Source: Apus apus
Taxonomy: Eukaryota; Chordata; Aves; Apodiformes; Apodidae
DNA length: 64,000 bases
Reading direction: 5' to 3'
Assembly (NCBI RefSeq): GCF_020740795.1
Contig: NC_067291.1
Coordinates: 16,711,780 to 16,775,779 of the forward strand
Part shown: positions 10,708 through 21,329 of the stretch, piece by piece
Layout of the letters: each line of letters starts with the position of its first letter
How positions within the stretch are numbered: the first letter of the stretch is position 1
Program-made: the position numbers and the translations under genes
Notes under the pieces: generated by a model
What the model was told of the DNA's origin: nothing
Database searches by the model: none
The model's input: only the letters and a program-made list of their open reading frames with translations

Positions 10708-10904
10708 AGAAGTACACTATTCCTACCCCAAAGGTCTCATTAGCCTCCGCTGGCTGCTTTTAAGACAGCAGCTCTCTCTCTCTCCTCCAGCTGAATTTGT
10801 CCAACCCCTTCATCTTCTCATGTTTTATTTCGAGGTTTCACTGGAAAACATTCAATCCCGGAAAGGTCAGCTTCTCCCCGCTCTAATATCCCCTCAGTCC
10901 CCTC

Positions 10905-11085
10905 GCAGCCCCGAGCTGCCCTCCCTTCTCCCGTGCTGAGCGGGGGCTGCTGGAAGTTGGCAGCCCCCGCACCCCGCGCATCCCCCGCGGGGAGGCCGCC
11001 CCGCTCCGCGCCCGGCCCCGCACCGGCTCCTGGGGCACCCCCAGCCGGAGCCCCCGCACCCCGCCAGCCCCGCAGAGCCTGGAAA
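10905..11085. promoter_or_regulatory. Small CpG islet
   Basis: A short G+C-rich block dense in CpG and CCCGCACC-type units, flanked by AT-rich DNA. No exon is recognised. Confidence 0.5.
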
Positions 11086-11119
11086 CACCTTCCGCTCTTT
11101 ATCTCCGAGCACGCTCTGG

Positions 11120-11166
11120 CGAGAGGATTATTGTTATGATTATTGTTATTGTTATTATTATTATTA
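11120..11166. repeat. Degenerate (TTA/TTG)n microsatellite
   Basis: ATTATTGTTATG-type triplets end in a clean TTA run at about 11148-11166. Confidence 0.9.
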
Positions 11167-11409
11167 GAGGCGATATTCAGATGGGTCCCTGTTTGTCTTC
11201 GCCACCAGTGTGTTTCAGGGCGATTATCTCATATCTTTCCTACAGAAGTAAGCTATCCCTCAGCCCTGGGTCAGCCATTGATCTCTCTGCAATGTAACAA
11301 ACGGCCGGGTTAATTTTCCCTCATTACCATTTCCATAGCTCAGGCTCCACACACAGGACGGAGCCCTCCAGCCCGCAGCCCCGGCTGCCGCTGTGTGCGG
11401 CTCCCGGCC

Positions 11410-11446
11410 GGGCACACACACCCGCACACACACACACACAGACACG
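11410..11446. repeat. Interrupted (CA)n microsatellite
   Basis: CA units interrupted by CCG and GAC in a locally G+C-rich context. Confidence 0.9.
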
Positions 11447-12720
11447 CATGTGCCATTTCAGCACCCCAAATCCTCTACATCCCAGCACCCCAGATCCTCA
11501 CACCGCGCTTCAAGCCCCCCCAGCAGCAGGGAGCGGGCTGCCTGCCTTTCTCTCCCGTGTGTCACCTTGCCTGACCCCCACGCTTTGTACGGATTTGGGG
11601 TTTTCTTTGGGGTTGCATTATTTTTTAAACGTTGTTCTGCTCTCTATAAATTAGAAGGATTTTGGTTTTTTGCTCACCACGTTTGCTTCTTAATCTTTTT
11701 TCTTTCTTTTTTTTCTTTTTTTTTTCCTTGAGTCTTTTCATTCACTGGTTGCAAAAGAAAAGGGGGTTGATCAACACCAAAATGGCAAAGTTCAGCTTGG
11801 AAAAAAAAAAAAACCACAACCAACAAAAAAACCCCCAACCCTCCAGCTACCTACAAAGGGGCTCAGGGCTTTGTAATGGCAGAAAGAAACAAAAATGAAA
11901 AGAAAATTGCAGTTGAGGCTAAAGTGTGAGAGTGTGTTTGTGTGTATGTATATCTGTGTGTATTTTTAAAGGTTTCTTTGAACTGCCTTTGTGCTGACTA
12001 GGCAAAGCTCCTTGCCAATGCTAGTCACGGTTTAAGGAACTTTGAGTTAACCTCTTATATCGAATGAATCTTTTCATTTGGAAACCAATAAATCTCAATC
12101 TCTAGCCACCTTTTGTAGAACAGGCTGGGGCTTACCAAGGCAAGGCTGAAGCTTATAATAAAGAAGAGATAAAGTTTGCCAAAGTTTGTTTTGTTTTGAG
12201 TTGGGTTTGGGTTGGTGGTTGTTTTTTTGTTTGTTTTGTTGTGGTTTTTTTTTTCCTCCTTCTCCTTCTTCTTCCTCTTCTCTTGTAAATAAAAGTTTTG
12301 GAGATGGCAGCGTTTGGAAGCAATCCGGAGAAGGACTTGGATCTATGCATTGTTTCACAGTAAGCCTATTTACTTAAATAGAGTCTTCAGGGATTCAAAC
12401 ACGAAAATGATTTATAGTTTTCCAACAAGTCATTATTTTGGTCAGTTGTTGAGGGTGGGGTTGTGGAAAAGGAGGGGGGGTCCATACAGTCTAATAATCA
12501 ATGTGTGTCTCTAGAAAGTGAAAAGGCAGGGGTGGGGAGGGGAGGGTTCTGCAGATAAGTAGGGTTAACACTGTAAACATTACAGACAATTGAGTTTTCC
12601 CATCTGAGGGAGAGTTGGGGAGAAAAGGGGTCTTCCCATTTATCAGACATTGGAGAGAGTGTGGGTGGGTGAATGAAAGAGGGGAAAAAAACATTTCTTA
12701 AATCAGTTTGGACTCACTCC
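11447..12720. other. Non-coding stretch, low-complexity
   Basis: It holds a T/C tract (11695-11727), A13 (11801-11813) and a G/T-rich to T/C-rich segment (12175-12290). No coding exon or element is supported. Confidence 0.6.
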
Positions 12721-13400
12721 TTGGTTTCTGACTTGCACTTTTGTATATTGGGTATAATTTCTTTGAAGTACTTTGAAATGCAACGTTGTGTCTAATCTTT
12801 GGATGGGAGATGTGACCACAAGAATCAATGTTTTGATTTATTTTTCAGTACTTATTTCCTGTCTAGTCTCTCTCGCTCGCCCTCTCGCTGATTATGCCAT
12901 ATTTATGCGTGTGTATACATTATATACGTATTATATATATATATAATGGCCATGTAGACATATTTTAAAAAATCATTTACTGTTTCTCTTTCACGGAGGA
13001 GCAGTTCACTTCTCAACCCCTCTCTTTATCCTGTTTTATTTCAAGACCCTGTCTTCTTGCCGTCTCCAAATCGTTCCCATCCAGGAGTTATTAATTACTC
13101 TTACAAGGCGGGAGATTCTTAACTAATAACAAAGTTGTAAATTACCACCTTCCCTCAAATATTTTTCATTTGTCAACCCTGATTGATTTGATTAATATTC
13201 CACCGGCTGAGATCATTTCAAGTTGCACTATATAATCAGCAGCACCAGGCTGCTCAGCAGAGCTTCTGCTTTACGGAGATGATTTCTCCTCAGCCCTTAA
13301 GCTGAAGTGTATTTTACATTTCCTCCTGAGGAGGTAAAAGGGAATCGGTCTCTTAAAGGACTTTAGGGCGCAGAGGCTGCGGGCGGTGTCGGGAAATAAA
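12721..13400. promoter_or_regulatory. Candidate conserved non-coding element cluster
   Basis: A complex AT-rich block carries GTTATTAATTACTC, TGATTGATTTGATTAATATTCC (abbreviated here as repeated TGATT/TTAAT cores near 13180-13200) and a TATATAATC site. An 18-bp TA-rich palindrome lies at 12930-12947. TGATTGAT resembles PBX/TALE partner sites. This is one of the richest homeodomain-core clusters in the window. Confidence 0.45.
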
Positions 13401-13401
13401 A

Positions 13402-13427
13402 TTAACCAAGCGTGTCTGCTTGGTTAA
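13402..13427. other. Perfect 10-bp stem-loop
   Basis: TTAACCAAGC (13402-13411) and GCTTGGTTAA (13418-13427) are exact reverse complements around a 6-base loop. The right arm runs directly into an A/G purine tract. Read as DNA it is a cruciform-capable repeat. Confidence 0.9.
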
Positions 13428-13468
13428 AAAAAAAAGGGGGGAGGGGAAAGGGGGGGGGAAAAAAAGGA
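13426..13468. repeat. Oligopurine tract (43 nt)
   Basis: An uninterrupted A/G run with long G blocks that continues the stem-loop. More A/G follows to 13487 after a single T at 13469. It is capable of triplex formation in principle. Confidence 0.9.
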
Positions 13469-13868
13469 TAAAAAAAAAAAGGAAAAACTAAAATCAAAGG
13501 GGAAAAGGAAACGAATGCTGACACCCCACCTAAGCCTAGAAGAAAACATGGGTTTCAGCCCCGCTTGCGAAGCTGGTTCAGCCCTTGCCTGAACTGTCCC
13601 ACAGACACCCTTGCACCCAAACTGTCACACCGCCTGGAAATAAAGATCAAGAACCTCGATTTAAGCTTTGCTTGTGGCCTCAGACACACAGAAATAGTAA
13701 TAATAGCGCTTAAAGTACCCCCTCTCCCTTGAAATTATAGACAATAAACTTGGCTTCATCCCCGCTCCCTCCACCACGAGTGGGACTGGGTTTCTGGTTC
13801 AAAACCATCATATTGGCTTAATTATGGGATTGTAAATAACGGCGCGGTGATCATCTTCCTCTGCTTTT

Positions 13869-13906
13869 AAGGGGAAAAAAAAAGAAAAGAAAAGAAAAAG
13901 AAAGGG
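13869..13906. repeat. Oligopurine tract (38 nt)
   Basis: AAAAG-type units with G-rich edges lie just before the CpG-bearing block at 13950. Confidence 0.9.
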
Positions 13907-13939
13907 TCCTCTGGGTGAGCTTTCTGTCTATGGCCAGCC

Positions 13940-14260
13940 CCGAACCTCCGCGCACCGCTGCGCGTATGCGCAGCTCACACCGACCGCTGTATACGATATG
14001 ATGTGGAAATCGCTAGATGCAAATGTGACCCCTGCCCGTCTGATCTCGGGCATCAGCTCCCGGCTGCTGTCCTTGCAAACCATCGATAGCCGCTCCCTCC
14101 GCCACCACTTGAGTTTTAATCTTAATTATATTAAGTGAAGTAGCGGGCTCGCCATGGAATTGAACATGATGCATGACGGCTGCCTGTTCAACGATCGATT
14201 GTGAATATCGCCTTTCTCCTTCCTATCGATATTCGCGATACGCCTCATCTGCTGCCGGGG
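13940..14260. promoter_or_regulatory. Compact motif-dense element with ATCGAT cluster
   Basis: A complex block, richer in CpG than its flanks, holds a 7-bp perfect inverted repeat (GCTGCGC, 4-base gap, GCGCAGC at 13957-13974, NRF1-like). It also has three ATCGAT palindromes (14082-14087, 14194-14199, 14225-14230), an ATGCAAAT octamer near 14017, and a TTAATTATATTAA homeodomain patch near 14122. ATCGAT is a core of CUX and ONECUT sites. Between the last two ATCGAT copies lies a 13-bp stem-loop. The density of structured motifs is higher here than anywhere else in the window. A CpG-containing enhancer or a small promoter are both possible. Confidence 0.45.
14154..14204 (+). other. Micro-ORF with strong Kozak context (16 codons)
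   Basis: GCCATGG starts a frame reading MELNMMHDGCLFNDRL and then TGA. An in-frame TGA lies just upstream, so this ATG is the true frame start. I do not recognise the peptide and there is no evidence that it is transcribed. It may be chance, or an upstream ORF in an unannotated transcript. Confidence 0.15.
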
Positions 14261-14269
14261 ACGTAGCGC

Positions 14270-14356
14270 TGGGGGGGGGGGTTGTGGGTTTGGCTTGGGG
14301 GGGGAGGTCTGGTAGTGGTTGTCGTGGGGTTTGTTTTGGGGTTGTTTTTTTTGTGG
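14270..14356. repeat. G/T-rich low-complexity tract
   Basis: The + strand is almost only G and T, with G runs of 11 and 8. It directly follows the ATCGAT element. Several G runs could form quadruplexes. Confidence 0.85.
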
Positions 14357-14399
14357 AAATGCAAAAATGAGAGACTAGAGTGAAATAACATTCCGCCCA

Positions 14400-14740
14400 G
14401 TCACCTGCAACTCAATATGCACACAAGAGCCGCCGATGTATATGAGACGATTTTAATTATGATTAGAAGACACACTCTGAGCAAGAGAATAGATTTGGAG
14501 GGAGGGGAGGGGGGGAAGGGGGGGGGCCAAAGGAGCATTAATGAAATCTTTCCCCGCGATACTAAAAGAAACAAGTGGTTGATACAACGGAGGTGATTTG
14601 TCACCCAACTCCAAAGGGGGGTGGGCGATCGGATCTGAGCATCAGTCCTTTCTCCCACCCGCACCCCCCAATCTCTTTGAAGCAAATGATATGCCATGAT
14701 GCCTGCCTAACAGGCAGAGCCTCAGACCACGCCTTTGCCG
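14400..14740. other. Non-coding stretch
   Basis: A purine-rich patch with G runs lies at 14500-14527, within AT-rich sequence containing TTTTAATTATGATTAG. No gene is seen. Confidence 0.5.
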
Positions 14741-15275
14741 GGCTCTTCCACCCCGGAGCTGCCGGAGCGGCTCCCACCCCCCTATTCCTTCCCACCCCCC
14801 CGCGGCTGCTGGGCACGGAGCGGCGGCGAGTCCGGCCGCGGACATGAGGCATCAGCTGGGAGCAGCGCCGTGCTTAGGCCTTCAGGAGGTTGTATTTGTG
14901 CACATGAAACCTTTTGTCTCGGCCTGTGGATTGCCGGCCTTTTCAAATACAGCCGAGAAACAGTTCAGGGTCACTGGCAATTTCCAGCCCCGGTGGCAGG
15001 AGGGCGGAGGGGGGGGACGGACGGGGACACAGGCAGAGGTGACTCTGGCCAGCAGCCTCCCAGACATTTGTCACCTTGGGAGCCGAAGCGGAGGCCGTGG
15101 AGGTGCCAGACTGGACAGGACACTCCTCACCCCGGGTGTGCCCTCCGCAGCCCCCTCCCCGCACCACCCGGGCCAGCAAGGCAGCTCCCCCCGGCCGCTC
15201 TCGGGCGAGGGTCGCCGCCCGGCCGGCCCCCCGCCCGCAGCTCTCCTCCCGCCCCGCGCCCCTGCTCTGCAATAG
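14741..15275. promoter_or_regulatory. CpG islet
   Basis: G+C-rich with frequent CpG, interrupted by an AT-richer patch at 14880-14960. Frames across it are low-complexity and do not resemble a known protein. Confidence 0.5.
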
Positions 15276-15372
15276 CCGGCTATTTTTCTCAGAATGTGAC
15301 TTCCAAGTGGCAGAATCTGTAGGAGTGTGAATCTGTTCTCGTTATGTTTGTCCCCTTCGGTATTTCTACAGG

Positions 15373-15440
15373 CTTTTTTCTTCCCCCCCCCCCCCCCTTT
15401 CTTTCTCTCTCTCTCCCCCTCCCCTCTTTTTTTTTTTTTC
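15373..15440. repeat. 68-nt uninterrupted polypyrimidine tract
   Basis: Only C and T for 68 bases, including C15 (15383-15397), a CT dinucleotide section and T13 or more. A TATAAATT sequence follows at 15443. Such tracts can form triplex DNA and lie near promoters, but no gene follows. Confidence 0.95.
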
Positions 15441-15611
15441 GGTATAAATTAACTCCGACTGAAACCACCAGATTGTTCCGAGGAGACTACCTCCCTAATG
15501 ACTTCATCTCCAAAAGTTGACTGACACTCTAGCGAACTGCCAACACCTGTTTCCCAGCACCCAGACTCCAGAACCCACCAGACCTCGTAAATTTAGCTTT
15601 TTCCTTCTTCC

Positions 15612-15672
15612 TCCCCCCCTCCCCTCCCTTAATAGATGACGTGAATATCTAAAGGGAAGGGGGAGGGGGAGA
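15612..15672. other. Imperfect inverted repeat around a CRE-like site
   Basis: A C/T-rich arm (15612-15630) and a G/A-rich arm (15651-15672) are roughly complementary. They flank TGACGTGA (15637-15644), a near-match to the cAMP response element. Confidence 0.45.
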
Positions 15673-15719
15673 TGGAACTAGGTCACATTTGAAACTTTTT
15701 ATTTTTCATCTCTTCTGAG

Positions 15720-16600
15720 TGTAATCTGGAGAGAAAAGGGCCGGACACCTCCTGCCGCCACCCGCCTATCCCTGCGGGGTGTCCGGGACTGGTGACAGCC
15801 CCAGGGTCGAGCTCCAGGGCTGGGGACTGCCCGCGGGTCCTGCTTAGGTGGGTTTTAGGTGCAAAGCTCAGCCCTGGCCAGCAGGTCGCCGGGGTTGTAA
15901 CCACGACCCTTTCCCCCGCCGGTGCCTCGCCCCTTCCTTTTCCCGAGGATGCTCCATGGCTCAGGCTCTTTTACATGGCAAGAGGACAGGGACGGGAGGG
16001 GGAAAGGAGCCAGCCCGGGGAGCGGGGCAGAGCCATGAGGGCTGTCCCGGGAGGGGAGGAAGAGGAGGACGAGGGCAGGCACTGTACCCGGAGCCTGCGG
16101 GAGGGAAGAACACGGCTCCGAGGGTGCCGAGGCAGATGAGGTGGCAACGCCCGGTCCCTTCGCCCAATTCCCCGGGTGTCCTGGGCACCACCCGGCCCCC
16201 CGCGGCCCTCCTCGTTCCCCGTACGGGTTTGGAGGTTCGTGCGTATTAGAAGAAAAAAGAAAAGAAAATAAAAAAGTCTTGTCAAAGGGGGGAATCTTTT
16301 CCAGCTGTAGTCACAGCCAGCCTTGCCGGAGAGGCCGCGGAGAAACGGGCCACGCCGAGGGAGCCGCCCGGGAACGGGCACCCAGAGCCCGCCTGCCCCG
16401 CAGCCCCCGCTCCGCGCAGCCATCCGGGGCCGAACCCCACCCCCATCTCCCCTCGCTCACCTTGCAGGAGGGCTCTACCCCCCACTTCGGTCACATCTCT
16501 CCTCCCAAACCTCCCACCCTGCCCGAGGGACCCTTTGCGACCGGGCCTAGAGCCCAGCGCAAGAGAAGCGGACGGAAAGCCCCGCAGTGCCTTGTGGCAT
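15720..16600. promoter_or_regulatory. CpG island, broad
   Basis: A G+C-rich block of about 0.9 kb with many CpG, interrupted near 16240-16310 by an A-rich segment. No exon is recognised. Like its neighbours it may be an unmethylated regulatory island. Confidence 0.55.
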
Positions 16601-17312
16601 CTCTGCAGGATGCTCCTTAATCCAGGCAACATCTTCTCCTCCAACCTCCCTCCTCATCGTTTCAGGGGAGCTGCACACCCCGAGAAGAGTCAGCCCGCTG
16701 CCCGAAGCACCCGGGTCACGGGTTTTGCGTGTCCTGGGGAGAGAGGAGAAAATTTTGGGGGCTGGGACATGGTAACTTTGCAGCAGCCTCCGTCCCGAGT
16801 GGGAACCCCCGGCACCTGGGGGATCCCGTCCCCCCCCCCACACACATACAAAGTTGGAAGTTATCTTCTCTAGAAAAGAGCCTTCTGAAATTAATAGGCT
16901 GCGAAGATAATTAATAGGTGGAATATGCAAAACGTTTGCGGTGTTTAAAAGGCTCATGGCAGATCCGCGTGTCTGGGCGAGACACTGAGATGTTGCAAGT
17001 GCTGGATATTAATGGGCAGGTTTTACGTAGCTTAAAAAAAAAAAAAAAAAAAAAAGCAACCAGGTTTTCTTTTTCTCACTTCTCCCTCTCCCTCCCTCTA
17101 ATCCAGGAATCATTAGCAACCCCCTCTGGCTACATGTTTTGCATCAGTGAAACATTATGACATAGTTGTAATACAAACTCCGCTGACTTGCTCTGCATCT
17201 TGTGGTAGGAAGTGCAATAGCAATAAAAGCATTTTTCAAGAAAGACTCCGGGCATTAAGTTATCTACCTGAAATAATCTTTTCTTACCCGCCCAATCCCT
17301 CTCCCCACCCTC

Positions 17313-17343
<31 letters not shown>

Positions 17344-17860
17344 AGGAATAAAGAAATAAATAAAAAAGAAAGGAAAAAAAAAAGGCAAAGGGGCAGGGCA
17401 GGAAGAGGGGGAACCAGGCGACTTCTCAGCCCGTGGGATCCGGTGTCCACACTGGGCAAGGAGAATTTCTTCGCAATCTTTTCTCCCTTCTGTTCCCCCA
17501 CCCTATTTTTAAATTATTTTTTGTTGTTGTTGTTCATAAATTTGACTGTCTTAATTTTGGGTGTTGCTGCATCCCCCAGCACTGCGTCTTCACATCCCCG
17601 ACTCTTAACAAACCCGATCCGGGGACATTATCTCCCCGTCATATTAACTGTCAAAAGCAGCCTTTGCTCAATTATCTCTCTTCCACCTGTCGCAGCTGTT
17701 GGGTTATATTGTTGCCGGTAAAAATTCTCTCTGGAATAAAAAAAAATAGAGCGATTTTTCTCTTCTTTTCTGCTTTCTTTGAAAGAATCCAATTGTGCCA
17801 CCGGGGGCCCGGCCGCTCCGCACCTCTCCGTGCTCTCCATTACTCATTAACTAATATTCG
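16601..17860. other. Non-coding stretch with A22 and long A-rich tract
   Basis: A22 (17034-17055) and an A/G-rich tract (17313-17384) dominate. Complex AT-rich patches at 16860-16960 with TTAATAGG repeats may be regulatory. No gene is seen. Confidence 0.55.
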
Positions 17861-17965
17861 CTACTTTCTGGTAAAGTCAAATGGCTCTTAATGGCTCTTT
17901 ATATTCTCGGAATAACATGTGGATGCTCTTAATCAATACTTAATAGCGCATTTCATGCTAAACAA
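17861..17965. promoter_or_regulatory. Candidate conserved non-coding element
   Basis: A compact complex block with repeated CTCTTAAT and GGCTCTT units (17884 onward) and several TTAAT cores. It contrasts with the low-complexity flanks. Confidence 0.4.
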
Positions 17966-18797
17966 CTGCCACGTGTGGTGGTGGGCAGGAATTCTCTGTA
18001 AACAGCAGGGCGAAGAGGAACTGGGGGACGTTTGTTCTCCATCGTCACCCAAAGCCAGAGCTGGGAGATGGGGACTGGCCTGCCCACCGACCCTTTCTTC
18101 CCAGCCTGGGCCACTGCTCCCTCCTCAGCAGGACCCAAAGAGACCCCCCATTACCCAGGTGCGCCGGCACCACCTGCCTGCGAGCCCGCGCAAAGATCCG
18201 CGGAGCGCTTTGAAATGGGCATGTGACACCAGCCCTATTGTGAGCCTGCAGGGGGGTCTTTCTTTCCTTATTATTTTATTTTCCCTTTTACTTTTTAAAA
18301 TGAATGTTCCAAAAGAGTCCTCCAAGTACAGAAACTATTCCGAGACTTTATATTTTCATCTTCTTTACATTAGCCTATCCACTGATTATCATTATTATTA
18401 TTATATAAAGCGAAGGGGGAGTTCCGCACTGTGTCAGCTAAGGCTGGTATTCAATATTTACTTTTCTGCTTGGTTGGTTTTTACCTGGGGAAAACAAAGA
18501 GATTAAGAAATTTAAAAAGATCCCGAGAAATGCCATAGCAATCTGTGCTCCGCGTAGTTAAATAAATGCCTCTGCTTTCTAAATATGCTTTTCATCATCC
18601 AAACCGAAGTAGTTACACGCTTTTTGTGTGTGTGCGCGCAGGAGCTGCGCTGCCTGTGCGCCCGTGTCAGAGCCAGTGGAAAGGGATCCTTCGATTTTGC
18701 TCGTTTTGACTGAATGTACAAGTCTGTCCGAGTTGTTTGTGTTACAGGACACTTCTGAGTTCGATCTCCCTGAAAGCACCGCCCTCGAAAAGATAAA

Positions 18798-18843
18798 ACA
18801 AAAAAAAAAAAGAAAAAAAGAAAGAAAAAAAGAAAGGGGAAAC
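18798..18843. repeat. A-rich purine tract
   Basis: A runs with spaced G, about 45 bases. Confidence 0.9.
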
Positions 18844-18929
18844 GAATAATCAAAAAAAGTTCTTACAGGAACGGAGAGAAAACCTGGGTGTTGTTTTTTT
18901 TACAGCTTCCCTGAAACCTTGCGGTTTGT

Positions 18930-19365
18930 GTCACCCCACGAAACTCTGCCCTCGGGTTCTTCCTGTTACCCCCGCCTCCCCACGCGCGGCCCCTGCGCGG
19001 GGTCCCGCAGATGCGCGGGTGGCGGGGCCGGTGCGCGGTCCCCGCGCCCTGCAGTTGCGCCCGGCGCAGCGAGGTGGCGATCGGGAGCGCGGAGGCCGCG
19101 GCCCGGCGCGGCGGCGGCGCGGAGCGGGGCGGGGGGCGAGTGGAGTGGAGGAGGGAGGGTGCGCGGTGCCCCGCGGGTGCGCAGCGGGGAGCGACCCCCC
19201 CCCCTCCCCATAAAAAAAACAATACACATCAGAAATACTCTATATTTTTATGAAAGCCAAGCCCTTCCCGGCCGCAGCCAGCTGCGCTCGCAACCGCGCT
19301 CCGCAAATCGAGATGCTCGTTAACCTGCGAGTACCCACCTTCCGCAGCCGCGGACACTCCGCCCC
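18930..19365. promoter_or_regulatory. CpG island
   Basis: The core at 18970-19200 is as CpG-dense as the island near position 3000, with GCGC and CGGCGG clusters. A C-run and an AT-rich ATAAAAAAAAC patch follow near 19200-19250. No coding exon is recognised. Confidence 0.6.
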
Positions 19366-19599
19366 CCAGTTTAACCCTGCTCCCTGCCACCCTCCATCCC
19401 CCCTTTGCTCTGCTGCTGGGCTCCGGGAGCGGGGGGCTGGCTCCCTCCCGGGGGGGAGTCGGACACCTCTGCTCTGTTTTTACGGGGGCCACGATTATTT
19501 TAGCAGGCAAGCGAGCACGCCCACGGCATTAAGGAAAAGCAAACGCAGGGGAACAACCCCTGTAGTTTGTTTAAAAAAATTCCTCCTTCCCACAGCTTT

Positions 19600-19760
19600 G
19601 CCCCCTGAAAGCGAACTGCTGCCGTTGCACTTCGGGTGCAGATTTATTAATAAATGCCTGCTCTTGGCAATAGTTTTATAAAGCCAAATACACCACGGAA
19701 AGCTGAACGCTCAGGCATGGAAACTCCTACGAAGGTGAATTCCCAGCATGGCCAGCAAAC
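19600..19760. promoter_or_regulatory. Candidate conserved element with 14-bp palindrome
   Basis: ATTTATTAATAAAT at 19642-19655 is a perfect palindrome with CDX/HOX-like halves, in complex sequence. Confidence 0.35.
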
Positions 19761-20319
19761 GCCAACTAGCCAGTTTTTCTGTAGTCAGGGAAGTTCTTGA
19801 GCGTTTCGACGAGCACTGTCGTTTGGGATTGCCTTTTCGATGTTTGTGTTCTGATCTAGCGTCCCTTAAAGAGAAAAAAAACCAAACACCCAACATATTT
19901 TGCGGGTCTATCCTTTTTCTGCAAAACCTGCAACCTTCCCCGAAATGATAGGGTTTAGATTTGAAAAAAAAATGATACCTTAATGGTGTGTTATACTTAG
20001 TCGGTGAGAAAAATGGATTCGAGATACCTTCCCCCCCCCCATCTCCCTGTATTTTAAACATCCTTGATAAGAGTGCGGGGAAGAAAAGGAGACAAGAGAA
20101 TTATTGCCTGCTAACCCAACACTAACTTCCACCTCTGGGCGTGGGCAGCACATGTGTGATCATACATGATGCTTTCAGTGCTTGTGTTGCATCTCTGTCC
20201 GGGTCCTCCTCTGTCCCCTGCCTGCCACTTTCTCACATTTCTGTAACTTTTGGAGCCTGGTGTGTTGATTTTCTTCTTATTATTGTTTTTAATCTCAGCG
20301 TTAGGCACACAGGTTCTCC

Positions 20320-20585
20320 ATGTGGGTCAGGTCATTAAGAACGTTAACGTCGAGACAAAGAATTATAAACACGATCTCCAAGTCTCTCTCAATTCATTTC
20401 TTCAACCGTTTTATTCAGTTTAAGTGATGAAAAGTGACAGTTCTGAAATAGACAGCTTTTAAAAGTAATGAAGTCAGATGACGCTTTAACCTGTCGATTG
20501 CTATAAATCAACTTTGAAAAAGATGAATGAACAATATTATTTGCTGGCTTAACTAGGAGTTAATACAGTGTCGCATTAGGAGCTG
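20320..20585. promoter_or_regulatory. Candidate conserved non-coding element
   Basis: About 265 bases of complex, repeat-free DNA follow GGTCATTAAGAACGTTAACG. The block has TATAAATCAAC and a GAAGTCAGATGACGC half-CRE. It is one of the best enhancer-like blocks by texture. Confidence 0.45.
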
Positions 20586-20789
20586 CGGGGAGCTGAGCCG
20601 GCGTTGGGTGCTGCAGCCCTTCCCCACCCCTCTCCCCGCCGCGAAAAATAACAACCTTCCAGCAGCAAATATTCCACCTTGTACAGAAACCAGTGTCATT
20701 TTCACCGCTTTTATTATGGACCCTGGAAGGGAAAAAGGGGTATTTAAACGATCCCCACCATCCAGCTGGGAAAGGGAGGCATCTGCTTT

Positions 20790-21150
20790 TTCCTGATTTG
20801 TTTTGTTGTTGTTGTTTTGTTGTTGTCGTTGTCTCATTTTTAGAGGCCTTCTGAGCACCAGTCTCACCGCCTTACTGGTTTTTAAGGCCACACTGATCCG
20901 AGTATTGAACGCACCGCCTCCGCCAGGCAAATGCAGGATGGAACAGTTTCAAAAAATATATGGGGTATTTCTTCTCTTTTACCTGAATTACTTGTTACAT
21001 GCGTTATAATAGGCACGGTGAGGGGGTGGAAAAAAACAACCCACAAACCAAACCAACAAACAAAAAACAAGAAAGAAAGGAAAAAAATAAATTAGAAGGA
21101 ATATCAGAGGAGGAAAAGGTCGATTCTTTTCGGGGGGGGGGGGGGGCGGA
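20790..21150. other. Low-complexity stretch: TTG repeats, A/C-rich tract, G15
   Basis: GTT/TTG triplets lie near 20799-20832, an A/C-rich tract at 21028-21070 and G15 at 21132-21146. The short complex segment at 20840-20950 shows no gene. Confidence 0.7.
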
Positions 21151-21329
21151 AATAAAGAAAATAAGAAAAAAATGTAATTTTCTCTGGCAAAGCCTGTCCC
21201 CTTGCTCGCGGGGGGAGGGGGCAGGACATCGCCGGTCCCTCCCGTCCCTTCCCGGTCTCGCCTGCAAAATATTGCAAAGGAAGTAATTAACGCTCCTTTT
21301 TAATGAATTATGATGAAGGAATTAATGAC

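Noticed and set aside
13402..13440. Rho-independent terminator look-alike
   Set aside because: A stem-loop followed by A's on this strand, in a vertebrate genome and not downstream of any gene; the mechanism does not apply.
14735..15322. 195-codon + strand frame in a CpG islet
   Set aside because: Pro/Arg/Ala-rich low complexity, with overlapping frames of similar length on both strands, as expected in G+C-rich DNA.
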